Source: Prevotellaceae bacterium
Lineage (GTDB): Bacteria > Bacteroidota > Bacteroidia > Bacteroidales > Bacteroidaceae
Assembly (NCBI GenBank): GCA_021204865.1
Contig: JAJPYQ010000052.1
Location: 1 to 62,386 of the forward strand
Reading direction: 5' to 3'
Length of the DNA stretch: 62,386 bases
Under the pieces are notes generated by a model that saw only the letters and a program-made list of their open reading frames with translations, was not told the origin of the DNA and ran no database searches. Of the stretch, positions 18,330 to 27,693 are shown piece by piece. Made by a program: the position numbers and the translations under genes. How positions within the stretch are numbered: position 1 is the stretch's first letter; each line of letters starts with the position of its first letter.

Positions 18330-18454
18330 CGAAATTAAGGAAGCAATAGGTAGCGTTCGCGGCAAAAATAGGCTGTCGCCCGCGGCAGGTCACGGCTAAT
18401 GAGCATAAAGGGTAGCAAAGGGGCGGCGTTGCGACTGTGTAGGAGGTGTCACAT

Positions 18455-18540
18455 AACCCCTCGCAAGGGGTTCAAGGCAACCCCTCGCAAGGGGCTCGAC
18501 TGAACCCCTTGCAAGGGGTACTTCAAAGCCTGTTATATAG
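18455..18540. repeat. Tandem palindromic array, three units of 24 bp
   Basis: Units start at 18455, 18479 and 18503, an exact 24-bp period. The core is the palindrome AACCCCTCGCAAGGGGTT with small changes. The right end reads AAGCCTGTTATATAGGG, the same tail type as at 41143-41160 and 41283-41301. It lies between the end of the helix-hairpin-helix gene and the gpmI promoter. Confidence 0.85.
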
Positions 18541-18559
18541 GGACGACGGACTTCAGCTG

Positions 18560-19450
18560 TCAGTTGAACTGAAGGTAAGGGGCGAGGCGCTGGATGTCCT
18601 CCTCGGTCACGCCGGGCAGCTGCCTCAGGTCGTCGAGCCCGCGGAGCTTCCCTTGCTGGCGCACGTGGCTGTAGATGGCCTCGGCGAGGAAGCTGTCGAT
18701 GTAAGGGTGGCGTATCAAGGCTCTCTTCGAGGCGGAGTTAAGGTCTATCTTGCCGACGAGCAGCGTGTCGAGGGTCAGGTACTGCGCTATGCCCTCCGGC
18801 ACTCCCTCCACCTCCCGCAGCTGGCTAAGGCTCACGAAGCCTCCGAGCCGCTCTCGGTACCACACTATCTGGCGGGCGTAGTAGGAGCCTATGCCGGGTA
18901 TTCGCTTCAAGGCTGTCGTGTCGCTGCCGTTGAGCTCGATGGTCTCTCCTGCCCTGAGCTTAAGGGAGCGGCGCACGGTGTCTCTCGTGGGCAAGGGAGG
19001 CGTTGAGGCTTCAGCGTTGCTCCTCTTAGGCTGAGGCTCTACCCTCTTGAACCTCTCGGCAATCCTCACGCAGGGGCGCAGCCGCTGCCACATCTCGTTC
19101 GTCATCCCCGGCACGTGGCTGAAGTCCTCGGGCTCGCTGTAGGTGTAGCCAAGGGAGCGGAACTTGTAGATGCCCCTCACCATCGAGGGGGTGAGCCCAA
19201 GGCGGAGGAGCGTGGTGGAGTCTGCCGTGTTGGGGTCGAAGGGGAAGGTCTCCACCTTCCTCTCGGGCTGGGCGTAATACCGCTCGGGCTTGCTCTCTCG
19301 CCTCTCGTAGGCTGAAGGGGAGGCTGCCCGCCCCTTGTCGCCTGAATGTCTCTTAGGCACAAGCCAAGCCACCAGCGAGGCAAGCGCCACAACGACGCAA
19401 AGGACGATGATGCCCCTGCGCTCCCCCGACGACACTGTGAAGAAAGGCAT
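18560..19450 (-). CDS. Helix-hairpin-helix (ComEA-like) DNA-binding protein
   Basis: Protein of 296 residues with one N-terminal membrane segment (GIIVLCVVVALASLVAWLV, about 13-31), so anchored in the inner membrane with the rest probably outside. Several helix-hairpin-helix units follow: FDPNTADSTTLLRLGL near 75, IELNGSDTTALKRIPGIGSYYARQI near 170 and IDLNSASKRALIRHPYI near 235. This is the ComEA/DUF655 type that binds DNA without sequence specificity. A role in DNA uptake is possible but no other competence gene is adjacent. Confidence 0.85.
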   Translation of the reverse strand: MPFFTVSSGERRGIIVLCVVVALASLVAWLVPKRHSGDKGRAASPSAYERRESKPERYYAQPERKVETFPFDPNTADSTTLLRLGLTPSMVRGIYKFRSLGYTYSEPEDFSHVPGMTNEMWQRLRPCVRIAERFKRVEPQPKRSNAEASTPPLPTRDTVRRSLKLRAGETIELNGSDTTALKRIPGIGSYYARQIVWYRERLGGFVSLSQLREVEGVPEGIAQYLTLDTLLVGKIDLNSASKRALIRHPYIDSFLAEAIYSHVRQQGKLRGLDDLRQLPGVTEEDIQRLAPYLQFN

Positions 19451-19456
19451 AGGGGC

Positions 19457-20809
19457 TTAATGGAACAGCTCGTTGAAGAAGATGAGGACGATGGCTATCG
19501 GGGCTACCCAGCGCACAAGGAAGCGGTAAACCCTGAAGAGCGGGACGTGCAGCTTGCCGCCGTTGGTCACCTCCCGCTCCACGAGCTTGCGGTCAAGATA
19601 CCAGCCCGCGAAGAGGGCTATAAGCACACCGCCCAAGGGGATGATTATCTTGGCGGAGACGTAGTCGAAGAGGTCGAACAGCGTCATGCCGCAAAGGGTG
19701 AAGCCCTTGAGCGGACCGAAGCTCAGGGAGCAGAGCACGCCAAGCAGGGTGCAGGCGACGGTGACGAGCCAAGCTGCCTTGCGCCTCGAGAGGTGCCACT
19801 CCTCGTGCATGTAGGCGGTGACTGGCTCGTGCAGCGATATGGCACTGGTGAGGGCGGCGAGGAAGAGCAGCACGTAGAACAGCCCCGAGAAGACGTAGCC
19901 TATGACGGGCACGTTGTGGAAGGCGATGTTGAAGACACTCGGCAGCGTGATGAAGACAAGCCCCGGTCCTGCGTCGGGCTCTACGCCAACGGAGAACACC
20001 GCTGGGAAGACGATGAAGGCGGCAAGCACCGCCACTATTGTGTCAATGGTTACCACACTGAAGGCGGTCTTCACGAGGTTCGTCCGCTCGTCGAAGTAGG
20101 AGGCGTAGGTGCAAAGGCAACCCATGGCGAGGCTGAGTGAGTAGAACGCCTGCCCCACAGCTGAGAGCACCACGCCAGACGTTACCCCCGAGAAGTCGGG
20201 CTTCAAGAGGAAGCGCATCCCCTGCCCGAAGCCGCTCATAGAGAAGGAGCACACCACCAGTATGCCGATGATGAGCAGCAGCAAGGGCATCATCACCTTG
20301 GAGAAGCGCTCTATGCCGTCCCTCACCCCGTTGACAATGGTGAGATGCACCAGCCCCATAAACACCACAGCGTAGACGACAGGCTCCCAAGGGCTCGAGG
20401 AGAAGCGGGCGAAGTACTCCCCGAAGTCCTGCCCCGCCTTGAGGTGGTTAGAGAGGCTTGCGAAGGAGTAGTGCAGCGTCCAGCCACCCACGATGATGTA
20501 ATAGGAGAGGATGAGGAACGCCACGAACACGCCCTCCACTCCCGTCACCCTCCACCACTTCCCCGGGGCGAGCCTTCGGAAGGCGGTGATGGTGTTGGCG
20601 TGAGTGTGCCTGCCTATCACGAACTCGCTCACCATTATAGGCAAGCCCACGAACAAGACGCACAGTATATATATAAGGAAGAAGGCAGCCCCTCCGTTGT
20701 TGCCCACCTCAGTGGGGAAGCGCCAGATGTTGCCCAAGCCGACGGCACTGCCAGCGGCTGCCAGCACTGCCCCTATCTTGCTCCCGAAGCCTCCTCTGCC
20801 CGTCTCCAT
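19457..20809 (-). CDS. Neurotransmitter:sodium symporter family transporter (copy 1)
   Basis: Inner-membrane transporter with LeuT fold, 450 residues and about eleven hydrophobic segments. The N-terminus GSKIGAVLAAAGSAVGLGNIWRFP holds the unwound TM1 sodium and substrate site. Bacterial relatives carry amino acids or related amines with sodium; the substrate is not readable here. Immediately downstream of a second member (four-base gap), with many shared segments, so the pair is a tandem duplication. Confidence 0.92.
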   Translation of the reverse strand: METGRGGFGSKIGAVLAAAGSAVGLGNIWRFPTEVGNNGGAAFFLIYILCVLFVGLPIMVSEFVIGRHTHANTITAFRRLAPGKWWRVTGVEGVFVAFLILSYYIIVGGWTLHYSFASLSNHLKAGQDFGEYFARFSSSPWEPVVYAVVFMGLVHLTIVNGVRDGIERFSKVMMPLLLLIIGILVVCSFSMSGFGQGMRFLLKPDFSGVTSGVVLSAVGQAFYSLSLAMGCLCTYASYFDERTNLVKTAFSVVTIDTIVAVLAAFIVFPAVFSVGVEPDAGPGLVFITLPSVFNIAFHNVPVIGYVFSGLFYVLLFLAALTSAISLHEPVTAYMHEEWHLSRRKAAWLVTVACTLLGVLCSLSFGPLKGFTLCGMTLFDLFDYVSAKIIIPLGGVLIALFAGWYLDRKLVEREVTNGGKLHVPLFRVYRFLVRWVAPIAIVLIFFNELFH

Positions 20810-20812
20810 CCT

Positions 20813-22171
20813 TTAGGACAAAAGCTCGTTAAGGAACACCACAGCCACGCCCACGGGGGCTACCCAGCGTATGAGAAAGAGGAGCAGCGAGAGGCAGCGC
20901 ACCCTGAGGCTCCCCTCGTTGGTAAGCTGCGAGAGCACCAGCTTCCTGTTCATATACCAGCCCACGAACACGGCTATCGCTATGCCGCCAAGGGGCATGA
21001 TGAACTTAGCCACAAGGAAGTCGAAGAGGTCGAAGAAGCCCATGCCCATCACCTTCACCCCGCTCCAAAGCCCGAAGGAGAGAGAGCAGGCTGCCCCGAG
21101 CAGGAAGCACACAGCCGTCACTATCCAGGCAGCGCCTCGCCTCGAGATGCGCAGCTTCTCGCTGAGGAAGGCGGTGACTATCTCGTGCATCGATATGGTG
21201 CTGGTGAGGGCGGCAAGAAGCAGAAGCACGTAGAACAGCCCCGAGAAGACGTAGCCCACCACGGGCATCCCTTGGAACACGTTGCCGAAGACGTAGGGCA
21301 GCGTTATGTACACCAGCCCCGGGCCTGCGTCGGGCTCTACGCCTGCCACCGAGAACACTGCTGGGAAGATGATGAAGCCGCTAAGTATAGCCACCACCGA
21401 GTCGATGACGCACACGCTGAAGGCGGACGACACGAGCCTCGTCTCCCGCCCGAAGTAGGAGGCGTAAGTAATGAGACAACCCATCCCCACGCTAAGCGAG
21501 AAGAACGCCTGCCCTATAGCCGAGAGCACCACCGAGGGCGTTACCTTAGAGAAGTCGGGCTTCAAGAGGAAGCTCAAGCCTTCCTTAGCCCCCTGCATCG
21601 AGAGCGAGCAGCCCACGAGCACCACTATTATCACCAGCAGCAGGGGCATCATAAGCTTGCTGAACCTCTCTATGCCCGCCTCCACGCCTCTGACGACGAT
21701 GAGGTGCGTCATCAGCAGGAAGACGAGCTGATAGACGAGGGGCTTCCAGGGGTTGGAGGAGAAGGCGGAGAAGACCGAGGCAAAGTCCTGCCCCGAGGTC
21801 ATGCGCAGCAGCAGCGTGTCGCTCGTGTAGCGGAGCGTCCAGCCAGCCACCACGCTGTAGAACGAGAGCACCAGCACGCCGCCCAGCACGCCGAAGCAGC
21901 CCGTTATCATCCAAGGCTTCCCCGGGGCGAGCACACGGTATGCGTCAACGGTGTTGGCCTTGCTCGTGCGGCCTATCACGAACTCTGCTATCATCACGGG
22001 CATGGCAAGAAGGAACACGAAGCACAGGTACACAAGGATGAAGGCGGCCCCGCCGTGCCTTCCCACCTCGGAGGGGAAGCGCCAGATGTTGCCCAAGCCA
22101 ACGGCGCTGCCCGCAGAGGCGAGTATCACGCCCAGCCTCGTGCCGAAGAGTCCTCTCTTGCCTTGAGCCAT
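20813..22171 (-). CDS. Neurotransmitter:sodium symporter family transporter (copy 2)
   Basis: LeuT-fold transporter of 452 residues when started at the ATG at 22171 (MAQGKRGLFGTRLGVILASA); the frame runs upstream to 22324, but that part lies antisense to the VanZ-like gene. TM1 signature GSAVGLGNIWRFPSE and the segment VFLLAMPVMIAEFVIGR match copy 1 closely. First gene of the minus-strand group leading to the helix-hairpin-helix gene. A near-match promoter TACTTTCG lies about 25 bases upstream. Confidence 0.92.
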   Translation of the reverse strand: MAQGKRGLFGTRLGVILASAGSAVGLGNIWRFPSEVGRHGGAAFILVYLCFVFLLAMPVMIAEFVIGRTSKANTVDAYRVLAPGKPWMITGCFGVLGGVLVLSFYSVVAGWTLRYTSDTLLLRMTSGQDFASVFSAFSSNPWKPLVYQLVFLLMTHLIVVRGVEAGIERFSKLMMPLLLVIIVVLVGCSLSMQGAKEGLSFLLKPDFSKVTPSVVLSAIGQAFFSLSVGMGCLITYASYFGRETRLVSSAFSVCVIDSVVAILSGFIIFPAVFSVAGVEPDAGPGLVYITLPYVFGNVFQGMPVVGYVFSGLFYVLLLLAALTSTISMHEIVTAFLSEKLRISRRGAAWIVTAVCFLLGAACSLSFGLWSGVKVMGMGFFDLFDFLVAKFIMPLGGIAIAVFVGWYMNRKLVLSQLTNEGSLRVRCLSLLLFLIRWVAPVGVAVVFLNELLS

Positions 22172-22216
22172 CAGTGTTAAAGAGTGTATTACACCGCGAA
22201 AGTACTTATTTCTCCC

Positions 22217-22224
22217 TAACTTTG
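22217..22224 (+). promoter_or_regulatory. -7 promoter element for the VanZ-like gene
   Basis: TAACTTTG, eleven bases before the ATG at 22236; another very short leader. Confidence 0.55.
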
Positions 22225-22235
22225 CCACCGAAACT

Positions 22236-22610
22236 ATGAAAAGATACCCTCTCACGCTACTGGTGCTGGCGGCTGTCGTCGTCGCCTCCCTCGTCCCAAT
22301 CCCAGAGACGCCGCTCGAAGGCATACCCTTCTACGACAAGTGGGCGCACTTCCTCATGTACGCCGCCCTTTGCCTCGCCCTATGGCTCGACTACCTCCGC
22401 GGCCACCCTCGGGTCAGGTGGGCGGTAGCCTTGCCCCTGACCATCGTCTTCCCTATAGCCACAAGCGGGGGCCTCGAGCTTGCTCAGGCATACCTCACCA
22501 CCTACCGCAGCGGTGACTGGCTCGACTTCGCGGCCAACAGCGTGGGCGTACTCCTGGCCACCCTCGTTATGTGCCTTTACTTCGCCCTAAGGAGACGCGG
22601 GAAAGGCTGA
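22236..22610 (+). CDS. VanZ-like family membrane protein
   Basis: Protein of 124 residues with four predicted membrane segments and the VanZ-like layout: PIPETPLEGIPFYDKWAHFLMY near 22-43 and a GGLELAQAYLTTYRSGDWLDFAANSVG-type block near 87-113. VanZ gives low teicoplanin resistance in enterococci, but most relatives have unknown function. It is alone on the plus strand between two minus-strand groups. Confidence 0.85.
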   Translation: MKRYPLTLLVLAAVVVASLVPIPETPLEGIPFYDKWAHFLMYAALCLALWLDYLRGHPRVRWAVALPLTIVFPIATSGGLELAQAYLTTYRSGDWLDFAANSVGVLLATLVMCLYFALRRRGKG

Positions 22611-22630
22611 CAGGGCAGGCCTGCGCGGCC

Positions 22631-22790
22631 TCTCTATAACACCCTTTATAACGCCTCTATAGGAGTCGCCAGACATATCCTATATAGGATATCTCCACAC
22701 ATCCTATATAGGATATCTCCACACATCCTATATAGGATATGTCGACACATCCTATATAGGATATGTCCGAAGCCTATATAAGGGGCTTGA
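22631..22790. repeat. Tandem palindromic array, four units of 24 bp, at a convergent junction
   Basis: The palindrome ATCCTATATAGGAT starts at 22677, 22701, 22725 and 22749, an exact 24-bp period, with linkers such as ATCTCCACAC. Left of it is a TATAACACCCTT segment also seen at 33294; right of it is GAAGCCTATATAAGGGGC, which pairs imperfectly with GCCTCTATAGGAGTC on the left. It lies between the VanZ-like and GH31 genes, which converge. Confidence 0.85.
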
Positions 22791-22878
22791 CGGCGGGTCT
22801 TAGCAGGAGACCACAGCGGGCGCAGTATGGCCGCCAAGAAGGCTAAGGGTTGGGGGCGGGAAGGCTTCCCCTCGCAGG

Positions 22879-25272
22879 CTAAAGCTTGAGGCTAAGGGGC
22901 TTGCCTTTGTAGGTCACTTGGCGCGAGGTGCCGTCGGGCAGCACGACGTTGAACGTCCTCTCGCCTATCATCCCCTCGAAGCCCCCCTTGCGCTCGCCTA
23001 TCAGAAGGGTGCGGCTATGGTCGCGCCACGAGATGGGTATCTCCGTGTACTGCCCCTGCTCGTAGGCGTAGCCGTCGAAGGCGTCCTCGTAGAGGGTGAA
23101 CGCTCCGTCCGCCCCGGGGTAGAGCCTCAGCTCAAGCTCGTCCCAAGGCTTCTCTGTGGCGTACTGTACGTCAGGACCAAGGGGCAATATGCTTCCTGCA
23201 CGTACGAAGAGAGGGATACGGTCGAGCGTCGTCTTGCGTGTGACGCTCTGCCCTCCCGGCAGGGGCTCGCACGTCCAGAAGTCGTACCACAGAGCCTGCG
23301 AGGGCAGGTAGACTGTCGTCTCCCTCTCCTCCGTGAAGCGGGGCGAGGGGGCGAGGCTTGTGCTGTCCGCGTCCTCAGGCGTGTACTGCGCCCTCACTAT
23401 CGGGGCTACAAGCAGCGACTTGCCGAACATGTACTCGTCCCCCATCTCCCAGACGAGGCTGTCGTGCGGGAAGTCCATCACGAGCGCCCGCATGAAGGTG
23501 CTCTGCCTCTTGCTCACCTCCCACGAGGTGGAGTATATATAAGGAAGCAGGGAGTAGCGCAGGCGGATGGCTTCGGCTATGGCGTCGAAGACGGGTTCGC
23601 CCCTCTTGCCGAAGCGGTATATCTCTCGCGGGGCGTCGGTGCCGTGGGAGCGCATCATAGGAGTGAAAGCCCCGAACTGAAGCCAGCGCACGTAGAGCTC
23701 CTGATAGAGTGGGTTGAGAGGGGCGGAGGCGTAAGGCTCACGGTTGTACTCCCCTGCGAAGAAGCCGCCGATGTCTGTGTTCCACTGCGGAATGCCCGTG
23801 AGGGAGAAGTTAAGCCCTGCGGGTATCTGCCTGCGCAGCGTCTCCCACGAGGAGGTCACGTCGCCCGACCACGTGTCAGCCCCGTAGCGCTGCTGACCGG
23901 CGAAGGCGGAGCGGGTGAGGATGAAGACACGCTTGTCTGCCGACGTGGCTCGCTGGTGGTCGTACACCCCGCCCACGGAGACGAGGGGGAAAGCGTTGCG
24001 CACCTTGCGCAGAGAGCCGAGGGAGGTGCTGCCCTCAAGGTCTTCTTGGCTGAAGTCCACGTGGTCGGGCTCTGTGGAGTCAAGCCACCAGCCGTCGATG
24101 CCTAAGGAGAAGAGCCCTCGGTTCATATAGTCCCAGTAGATGTCACGAGCCGTGGGGCTGAATGCGTCGTACACACGAACGCCAGAGGGGTAGTCCATAC
24201 GGGGCGGCCAAGCCTCAAGCCCCGATGGCGGCCACGTGCGGAAGCTGAGCAGCAGCCCCTGCCGCTCAAGGTCGAGGTAAGGCTTGGCGTGCGGGCCGAA
24301 GGAAGCCCAGACGGAGATTATCGTGTGCGCCCCAAGGGAGTGTATCTCGTCCACCATACGCTGCGGCTCAGGGTAGTCGGGGTTGAGGAAGTCCATTGCG
24401 TTCCATAGATAGTTGTTGCCCCAGTACTGCCAGTCCTGTATGATGCCGTCGAGAGGCACGCCAAGCTCCCGGTACTGCCTCACCACATCCACCAGCTCCT
24501 GCTGTGTCTTGTACCGCTCCTTGCTCTGCCAATAGCCGTAAGTCCAGAGGGGGAGCATCGGCACTTGCCCCGTGAGGTGGCGCATACCCGCCACCACACC
24601 GTCGGCGTTGCCCCCGTAGATGAAGTAGTAGTCTATGCAGTCGCCCACCTCCGAGTCGAAGGAGGTCTGCCCCTCTCCGTCGGTGTACGTTGTGGGCGAG
24701 GCGTTGTCCCAGAAGATGCCGTAGCCCTTGACTGACTGAAGCAGGGGGACGAAGTCCTCGGTGTTGTCCTGTATGAGGTACTTGCTGAAGCCTCGCTGGC
24801 TCATCAGTCCGTTCTGCAACTGCCCAAGCCCGTATAACGCCTCGTCGGGTGGTATGGTGAACGACTGCTTAACCCTCCAAGCCCCTTTGTCCGCTCCCTC
24901 CTGCCGCTGCTCAAGCTCCGCCCCTGCCTCGGTGAGCAAGAGGTTGCCGTCTTTGCTGGAGAAGGAGAGGTTGCCGCTAAGCTTGTCGAAAGAGACGCTG
25001 AGGACTGGGGAGGCAGCCACCGCCTCGCCCTCGTCCTCGCTGAAGCGAAGCTTGACACTCGCCTCAGGCTGTGCCACGACGCAGAAGCTTTGCTTCGCAG
25101 GCATCTGCCCCAAAGAGGAAGGGTACTTCACTATCCTCACTATGGAGGGCGTGTAGAACTGCACCTCACAGCGGTATTGCCCTGCGGGGTCGTCTGCGCT
25201 AAGCCCTGTGCCTTGAGCAAGGCACAGAGTGGCCGAGGCTGCCAAGATGGCTAAGGCTGTCGCTCTTTTCAT
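22879..25272 (-). CDS. Secreted GH31 alpha-glucosidase or alpha-xylosidase
   Basis: Glycoside hydrolase family 31 enzyme of 797 residues with an N-terminal signal peptide (TALAILAASATLCLAQG). The nucleophile Asp is in GIDGWWLDSTEPD near residue 397 and the acid/base Asp in WSGDV near 469; an N-terminal galactose-mutarotase-like domain and a DUF5110-type C-terminal domain flank the barrel. The WWLDSTEP form is common in alpha-xylosidase-like members, but specificity cannot be set by eye. It is the last gene of the hpt-adk-obg group, 22 bases after the M23 gene. Confidence 0.88.
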   Translation of the reverse strand: MKRATALAILAASATLCLAQGTGLSADDPAGQYRCEVQFYTPSIVRIVKYPSSLGQMPAKQSFCVVAQPEASVKLRFSEDEGEAVAASPVLSVSFDKLSGNLSFSSKDGNLLLTEAGAELEQRQEGADKGAWRVKQSFTIPPDEALYGLGQLQNGLMSQRGFSKYLIQDNTEDFVPLLQSVKGYGIFWDNASPTTYTDGEGQTSFDSEVGDCIDYYFIYGGNADGVVAGMRHLTGQVPMLPLWTYGYWQSKERYKTQQELVDVVRQYRELGVPLDGIIQDWQYWGNNYLWNAMDFLNPDYPEPQRMVDEIHSLGAHTIISVWASFGPHAKPYLDLERQGLLLSFRTWPPSGLEAWPPRMDYPSGVRVYDAFSPTARDIYWDYMNRGLFSLGIDGWWLDSTEPDHVDFSQEDLEGSTSLGSLRKVRNAFPLVSVGGVYDHQRATSADKRVFILTRSAFAGQQRYGADTWSGDVTSSWETLRRQIPAGLNFSLTGIPQWNTDIGGFFAGEYNREPYASAPLNPLYQELYVRWLQFGAFTPMMRSHGTDAPREIYRFGKRGEPVFDAIAEAIRLRYSLLPYIYSTSWEVSKRQSTFMRALVMDFPHDSLVWEMGDEYMFGKSLLVAPIVRAQYTPEDADSTSLAPSPRFTEERETTVYLPSQALWYDFWTCEPLPGGQSVTRKTTLDRIPLFVRAGSILPLGPDVQYATEKPWDELELRLYPGADGAFTLYEDAFDGYAYEQGQYTEIPISWRDHSRTLLIGERKGGFEGMIGERTFNVVLPDGTSRQVTYKGKPLSLKL

Positions 25273-25294
25273 GGTATCTTGGGGTTAAAGGTTA

Positions 25295-25906
25295 TCACTT
25301 TATCTTCACCGTGCCGTTCTTCCGCTTGGTGAAGGTGAGCTTGACGGGCTTGAGGCGGTTCTTCTCGTGGTCGAATATCTTGGAGCTGTCGAACGCCTGC
25401 CCGTTCACCCTCACCTCGAAGTGCAGGTGCTCGGTTGAGGCTCTGCCCGTGCGCCCCACTATGGCTACTGGGTCACCAGCGTCCAGCCACTGCCCTGGGG
25501 AGACGAGGTTCTTGCGGTTGTGGGCATAGTACGTCTCCAAGCCGTTGGCGTGGCGCAGTATGACCACGTTGCCGTAGCCAGAGCGGGGCTCGGAGAGCGT
25601 GACGACGCCTGCGAAGGCAGCACGGAGCGTGTCCCTTGAGCCAGAGACGGTCTTAATGTCCGTGCCAGCGTGGTGTCGGCTACCGCCGAAGGGGCTTATG
25701 ACGTGCGCCCCGGGGAAGGGGTAGTGCCAATCCTTGGGACCGTAGAGGGCGAAGTTGACGGAGAACTGGTCAGTGTCAGCGAAGGGGTTCTTCATCACCT
25801 GCTGCTTGAGCGCCTGCATAGTGTCGTCCTCCTTGCCCGAGCCTTTATGCGTGGCGGCACAGGCTGAGACGAGGATAAGCGTCAGGGCAAGCAGGCTCTT
25901 CCTCAT
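25295..25906 (-). CDS. M23-family peptidase lipoprotein
   Basis: Predicted LytM-type peptidoglycan endopeptidase of 203 residues with a lipobox (ILVSAC, lipidated Cys16). The zinc site is complete: H79 and D83 in SRHHAGTDIKT and H160/H162 in EHLHFEVR. Complete motifs suggest an active enzyme rather than an activator. It overlaps pgeF by four bases (ATGA). Likely cuts stem-peptide cross-links from the envelope side. Confidence 0.9.
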   Translation of the reverse strand: MRKSLLALTLILVSACAATHKGSGKEDDTMQALKQQVMKNPFADTDQFSVNFALYGPKDWHYPFPGAHVISPFGGSRHHAGTDIKTVSGSRDTLRAAFAGVVTLSEPRSGYGNVVILRHANGLETYYAHNRKNLVSPGQWLDAGDPVAIVGRTGRASTEHLHFEVRVNGQAFDSSKIFDHEKNRLKPVKLTFTKRKNGTVKIK

Positions 25907-26520
25907 AGCTCCATCATTATGACGTTGAGGTTGCGCCCAGTCTCTATGCCGTTTCGCCTTGCGCTGTAGAGGGACGGGGAACTGTATGTGCAGGTAGGCT
26001 CAATGAAGATGTCGCTAACCCCGCACTCACGGAGCAGCCAAGCGTTGGCTCTCCTTAGGCTTATATGCCACTTCTCCTGCCTCACGGCTATAGCGTCCAT
26101 AGGGAAGCCAGCCTTGAGGAAGGCATCATACACCTCATCTCCTACCTCAAAGGCTGCCTGCGAGATGCAAGGACCAAGGATGGCGTGCAGGTCTTCAGGG
26201 CGAGAATGCATTGCCTTTATCGTATTCTCAGCTATACGACATACCGTGCCACGCCAACCAGCGTGGGCTGCCGCTATGACGTGGAGGCGAGTGTCGTATA
26301 GTAATATAGGGAGGCAATCGGCAGTCTTTATGGCGAGAGGTAGACCCTTTGCATCGGTTATCACAGCGTCCGTCTCCGCTGGACGACCTGCCTTTACGAC
26401 CCACTCGACGTGGTCGGAATGCACCTGACGGGGCAATGCCAAGCTCTCCAAGGGGAGAGGGAAAGGCTCAACGCCTGTGGTGAACGCACGAAGCCAAGAG
26501 GGAGTGCTATACGTCGTCAT
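25903..26520 (-). CDS. pgeF: Peptidoglycan editing factor PgeF (laccase-domain protein)
   Basis: Protein of 205 residues of the YfiH/DUF152 family; YfiH removes wrongly built UDP-MurNAc-Ser precursors in E. coli, and other members act on purine nucleosides. Zinc-site residues are present: C69 in KTADCLP, H86 in AAHAGWRG and C118 in LGPCIS, with RQVHSDHV near 31. It overlaps obg by 14 bases and the M23 gene by four. Confidence 0.9.
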   Translation of the reverse strand: MTTYSTPSWLRAFTTGVEPFPLPLESLALPRQVHSDHVEWVVKAGRPAETDAVITDAKGLPLAIKTADCLPILLYDTRLHVIAAAHAGWRGTVCRIAENTIKAMHSRPEDLHAILGPCISQAAFEVGDEVYDAFLKAGFPMDAIAVRQEKWHISLRRANAWLLRECGVSDIFIEPTCTYSSPSLYSARRNGIETGRNLNVIMMEL

Positions 26521-27634
26521 ACTCGAAGTCGTCTAAGTCCTCAGGCTCTCCCTCATCCTTAAGCTCACCACGCAAGAAAGAGACAGGCTTGTTGCTGTGC
26601 ACCATAGCCTCTTGGCTGGTTATTGCCTGAAGCTTGTTGCTCTCGCTGTTGAGTGCCTCCCAGAGCATATCCTTTAGCTGGTCGAGACCTTGCCCCGTAA
26701 TGGAAGAGATGAAGACATGAGGCACGTCGTCGGGCAGGTTCTCAGAGAGCATTCCTATAAGCTCCTCGTCGAGGAGGTCGCTCTTCGTTACCGCAAGCAG
26801 GCGTTGCTTGTCGAGCATGCCGGGGTTGAAGGTAGCCACCTCGTTGAGCAGTATCTCGTATTCCTTTCTTATATCCTCTGTTTCGCCCGGCACCATGAAG
26901 AGCAGCAATGAGTTGCGCTCTATGTGACGGAGGAAACGAAGCCCAAGCCCCCTGCCCTCGCTCGCCCCCTCGATTATGCCAGGGATGTCAGCCATGACGA
27001 ACGAACGCCCGTCACGGTAGCTCACGATGCCAAGGGAGGGCTCCATAGTGGTGAACGGATAGTCGGCTATCTTGGGCTTGGCTGAGGAAAGGGTACTGAG
27101 CAGAGTGCTTTTGCCGGCGTTGGGAAAGCCCACGAGACCCACGTCAGCAAGCAACTTAAGCTCAAGCACAACGGTGCGCTCCGTCATCGGCTCGCCCGGC
27201 TGGGCGAAACGAGGGGTCTGACGTGTGGAGGTGCGGAAGTTCCAGTTGCCAAGCCCACCCCTGCCGCCTTTGAGCAGCAATACCACCTGCCCGTCGTCCC
27301 TGACATCGCAGAGATACTCGCCCGTCTCAGCGTCGTAAGCCACTGTGCCACAAGGCACGTCAACATACTTATCCTCACCGCTGAAACCAGTGCTGCGGTC
27401 CTTTCCCCCGTCGCCACCGTGTCCCGCAAAGATGTGCCGCTCGTAGCGCAGGTGAAGGAGTGTCCAATAGTTATGGTTGCCACGCAGATATACGTTGCCT
27501 CCCCTTCCTCCGTCACCCCCGTCGGGTCCGCCGTGCTCAACGAACTTAGCCCTGTGCAAGTGCACACTGCCACGCCCGCCCTTGCCCGAACGACAGACGA
27601 TCTTGACGTAGTCTACGAAATTGCTCTCAGCCAT
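26507..27634 (-). CDS. obg: Ribosome-associated GTPase Obg
   Basis: Essential GTPase tied to 50S maturation and stringent response, 375 residues. The glycine-rich Obg fold covers about 1-160 ([21 protein letters not shown]), followed by the G domain with the P-loop GFPNAGKST at 169-177, the DIPG motif near 215 and TKSD near 287. The C-terminus is short and acidic. It follows adk with a hairpin between them. Confidence 0.96.
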   Translation of the reverse strand: MAESNFVDYVKIVCRSGKGGRGSVHLHRAKFVEHGGPDGGDGGRGGNVYLRGNHNYWTLLHLRYERHIFAGHGGDGGKDRSTGFSGEDKYVDVPCGTVAYDAETGEYLCDVRDDGQVVLLLKGGRGGLGNWNFRTSTRQTPRFAQPGEPMTERTVVLELKLLADVGLVGFPNAGKSTLLSTLSSAKPKIADYPFTTMEPSLGIVSYRDGRSFVMADIPGIIEGASEGRGLGLRFLRHIERNSLLLFMVPGETEDIRKEYEILLNEVATFNPGMLDKQRLLAVTKSDLLDEELIGMLSENLPDDVPHVFISSITGQGLDQLKDMLWEALNSESNKLQAITSQEAMVHSNKPVSFLRGELKDEGEPEDLDDFEYDDV

Positions 27635-27646
27635 AACCTAACGAAA

Positions 27647-27676
27647 AGAGGAAGAGGGCAAAGCCGCTCTTCCTCT
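27647..27676 (-). terminator. Perfect hairpin between adk and obg
   Basis: AGAGGAAGAG, ten bases, then CTCTTCCTCT form a perfect 10-bp inverted repeat in the 59-base gap. On the minus strand it is followed by TTTCGTT, a poor U-tract, so it may attenuate or stabilise the message rather than end it. Confidence 0.5.
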
Positions 27677-27693
27677 AAGTCAGTCATTCAATA

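Noticed and set aside
16321..18399. 692-codon open frame on the plus strand opposite ung and gpmI
   Set aside because: It is the antisense shadow of two certain genes in GC-rich DNA; the protein has no domain and is full of His, Arg and Val runs typical of shadows.
20345..22180. 611-codon open frame on the plus strand opposite the two transporters
   Set aside because: Shadow of two membrane-protein genes; His- and Glu-rich with no family motif.
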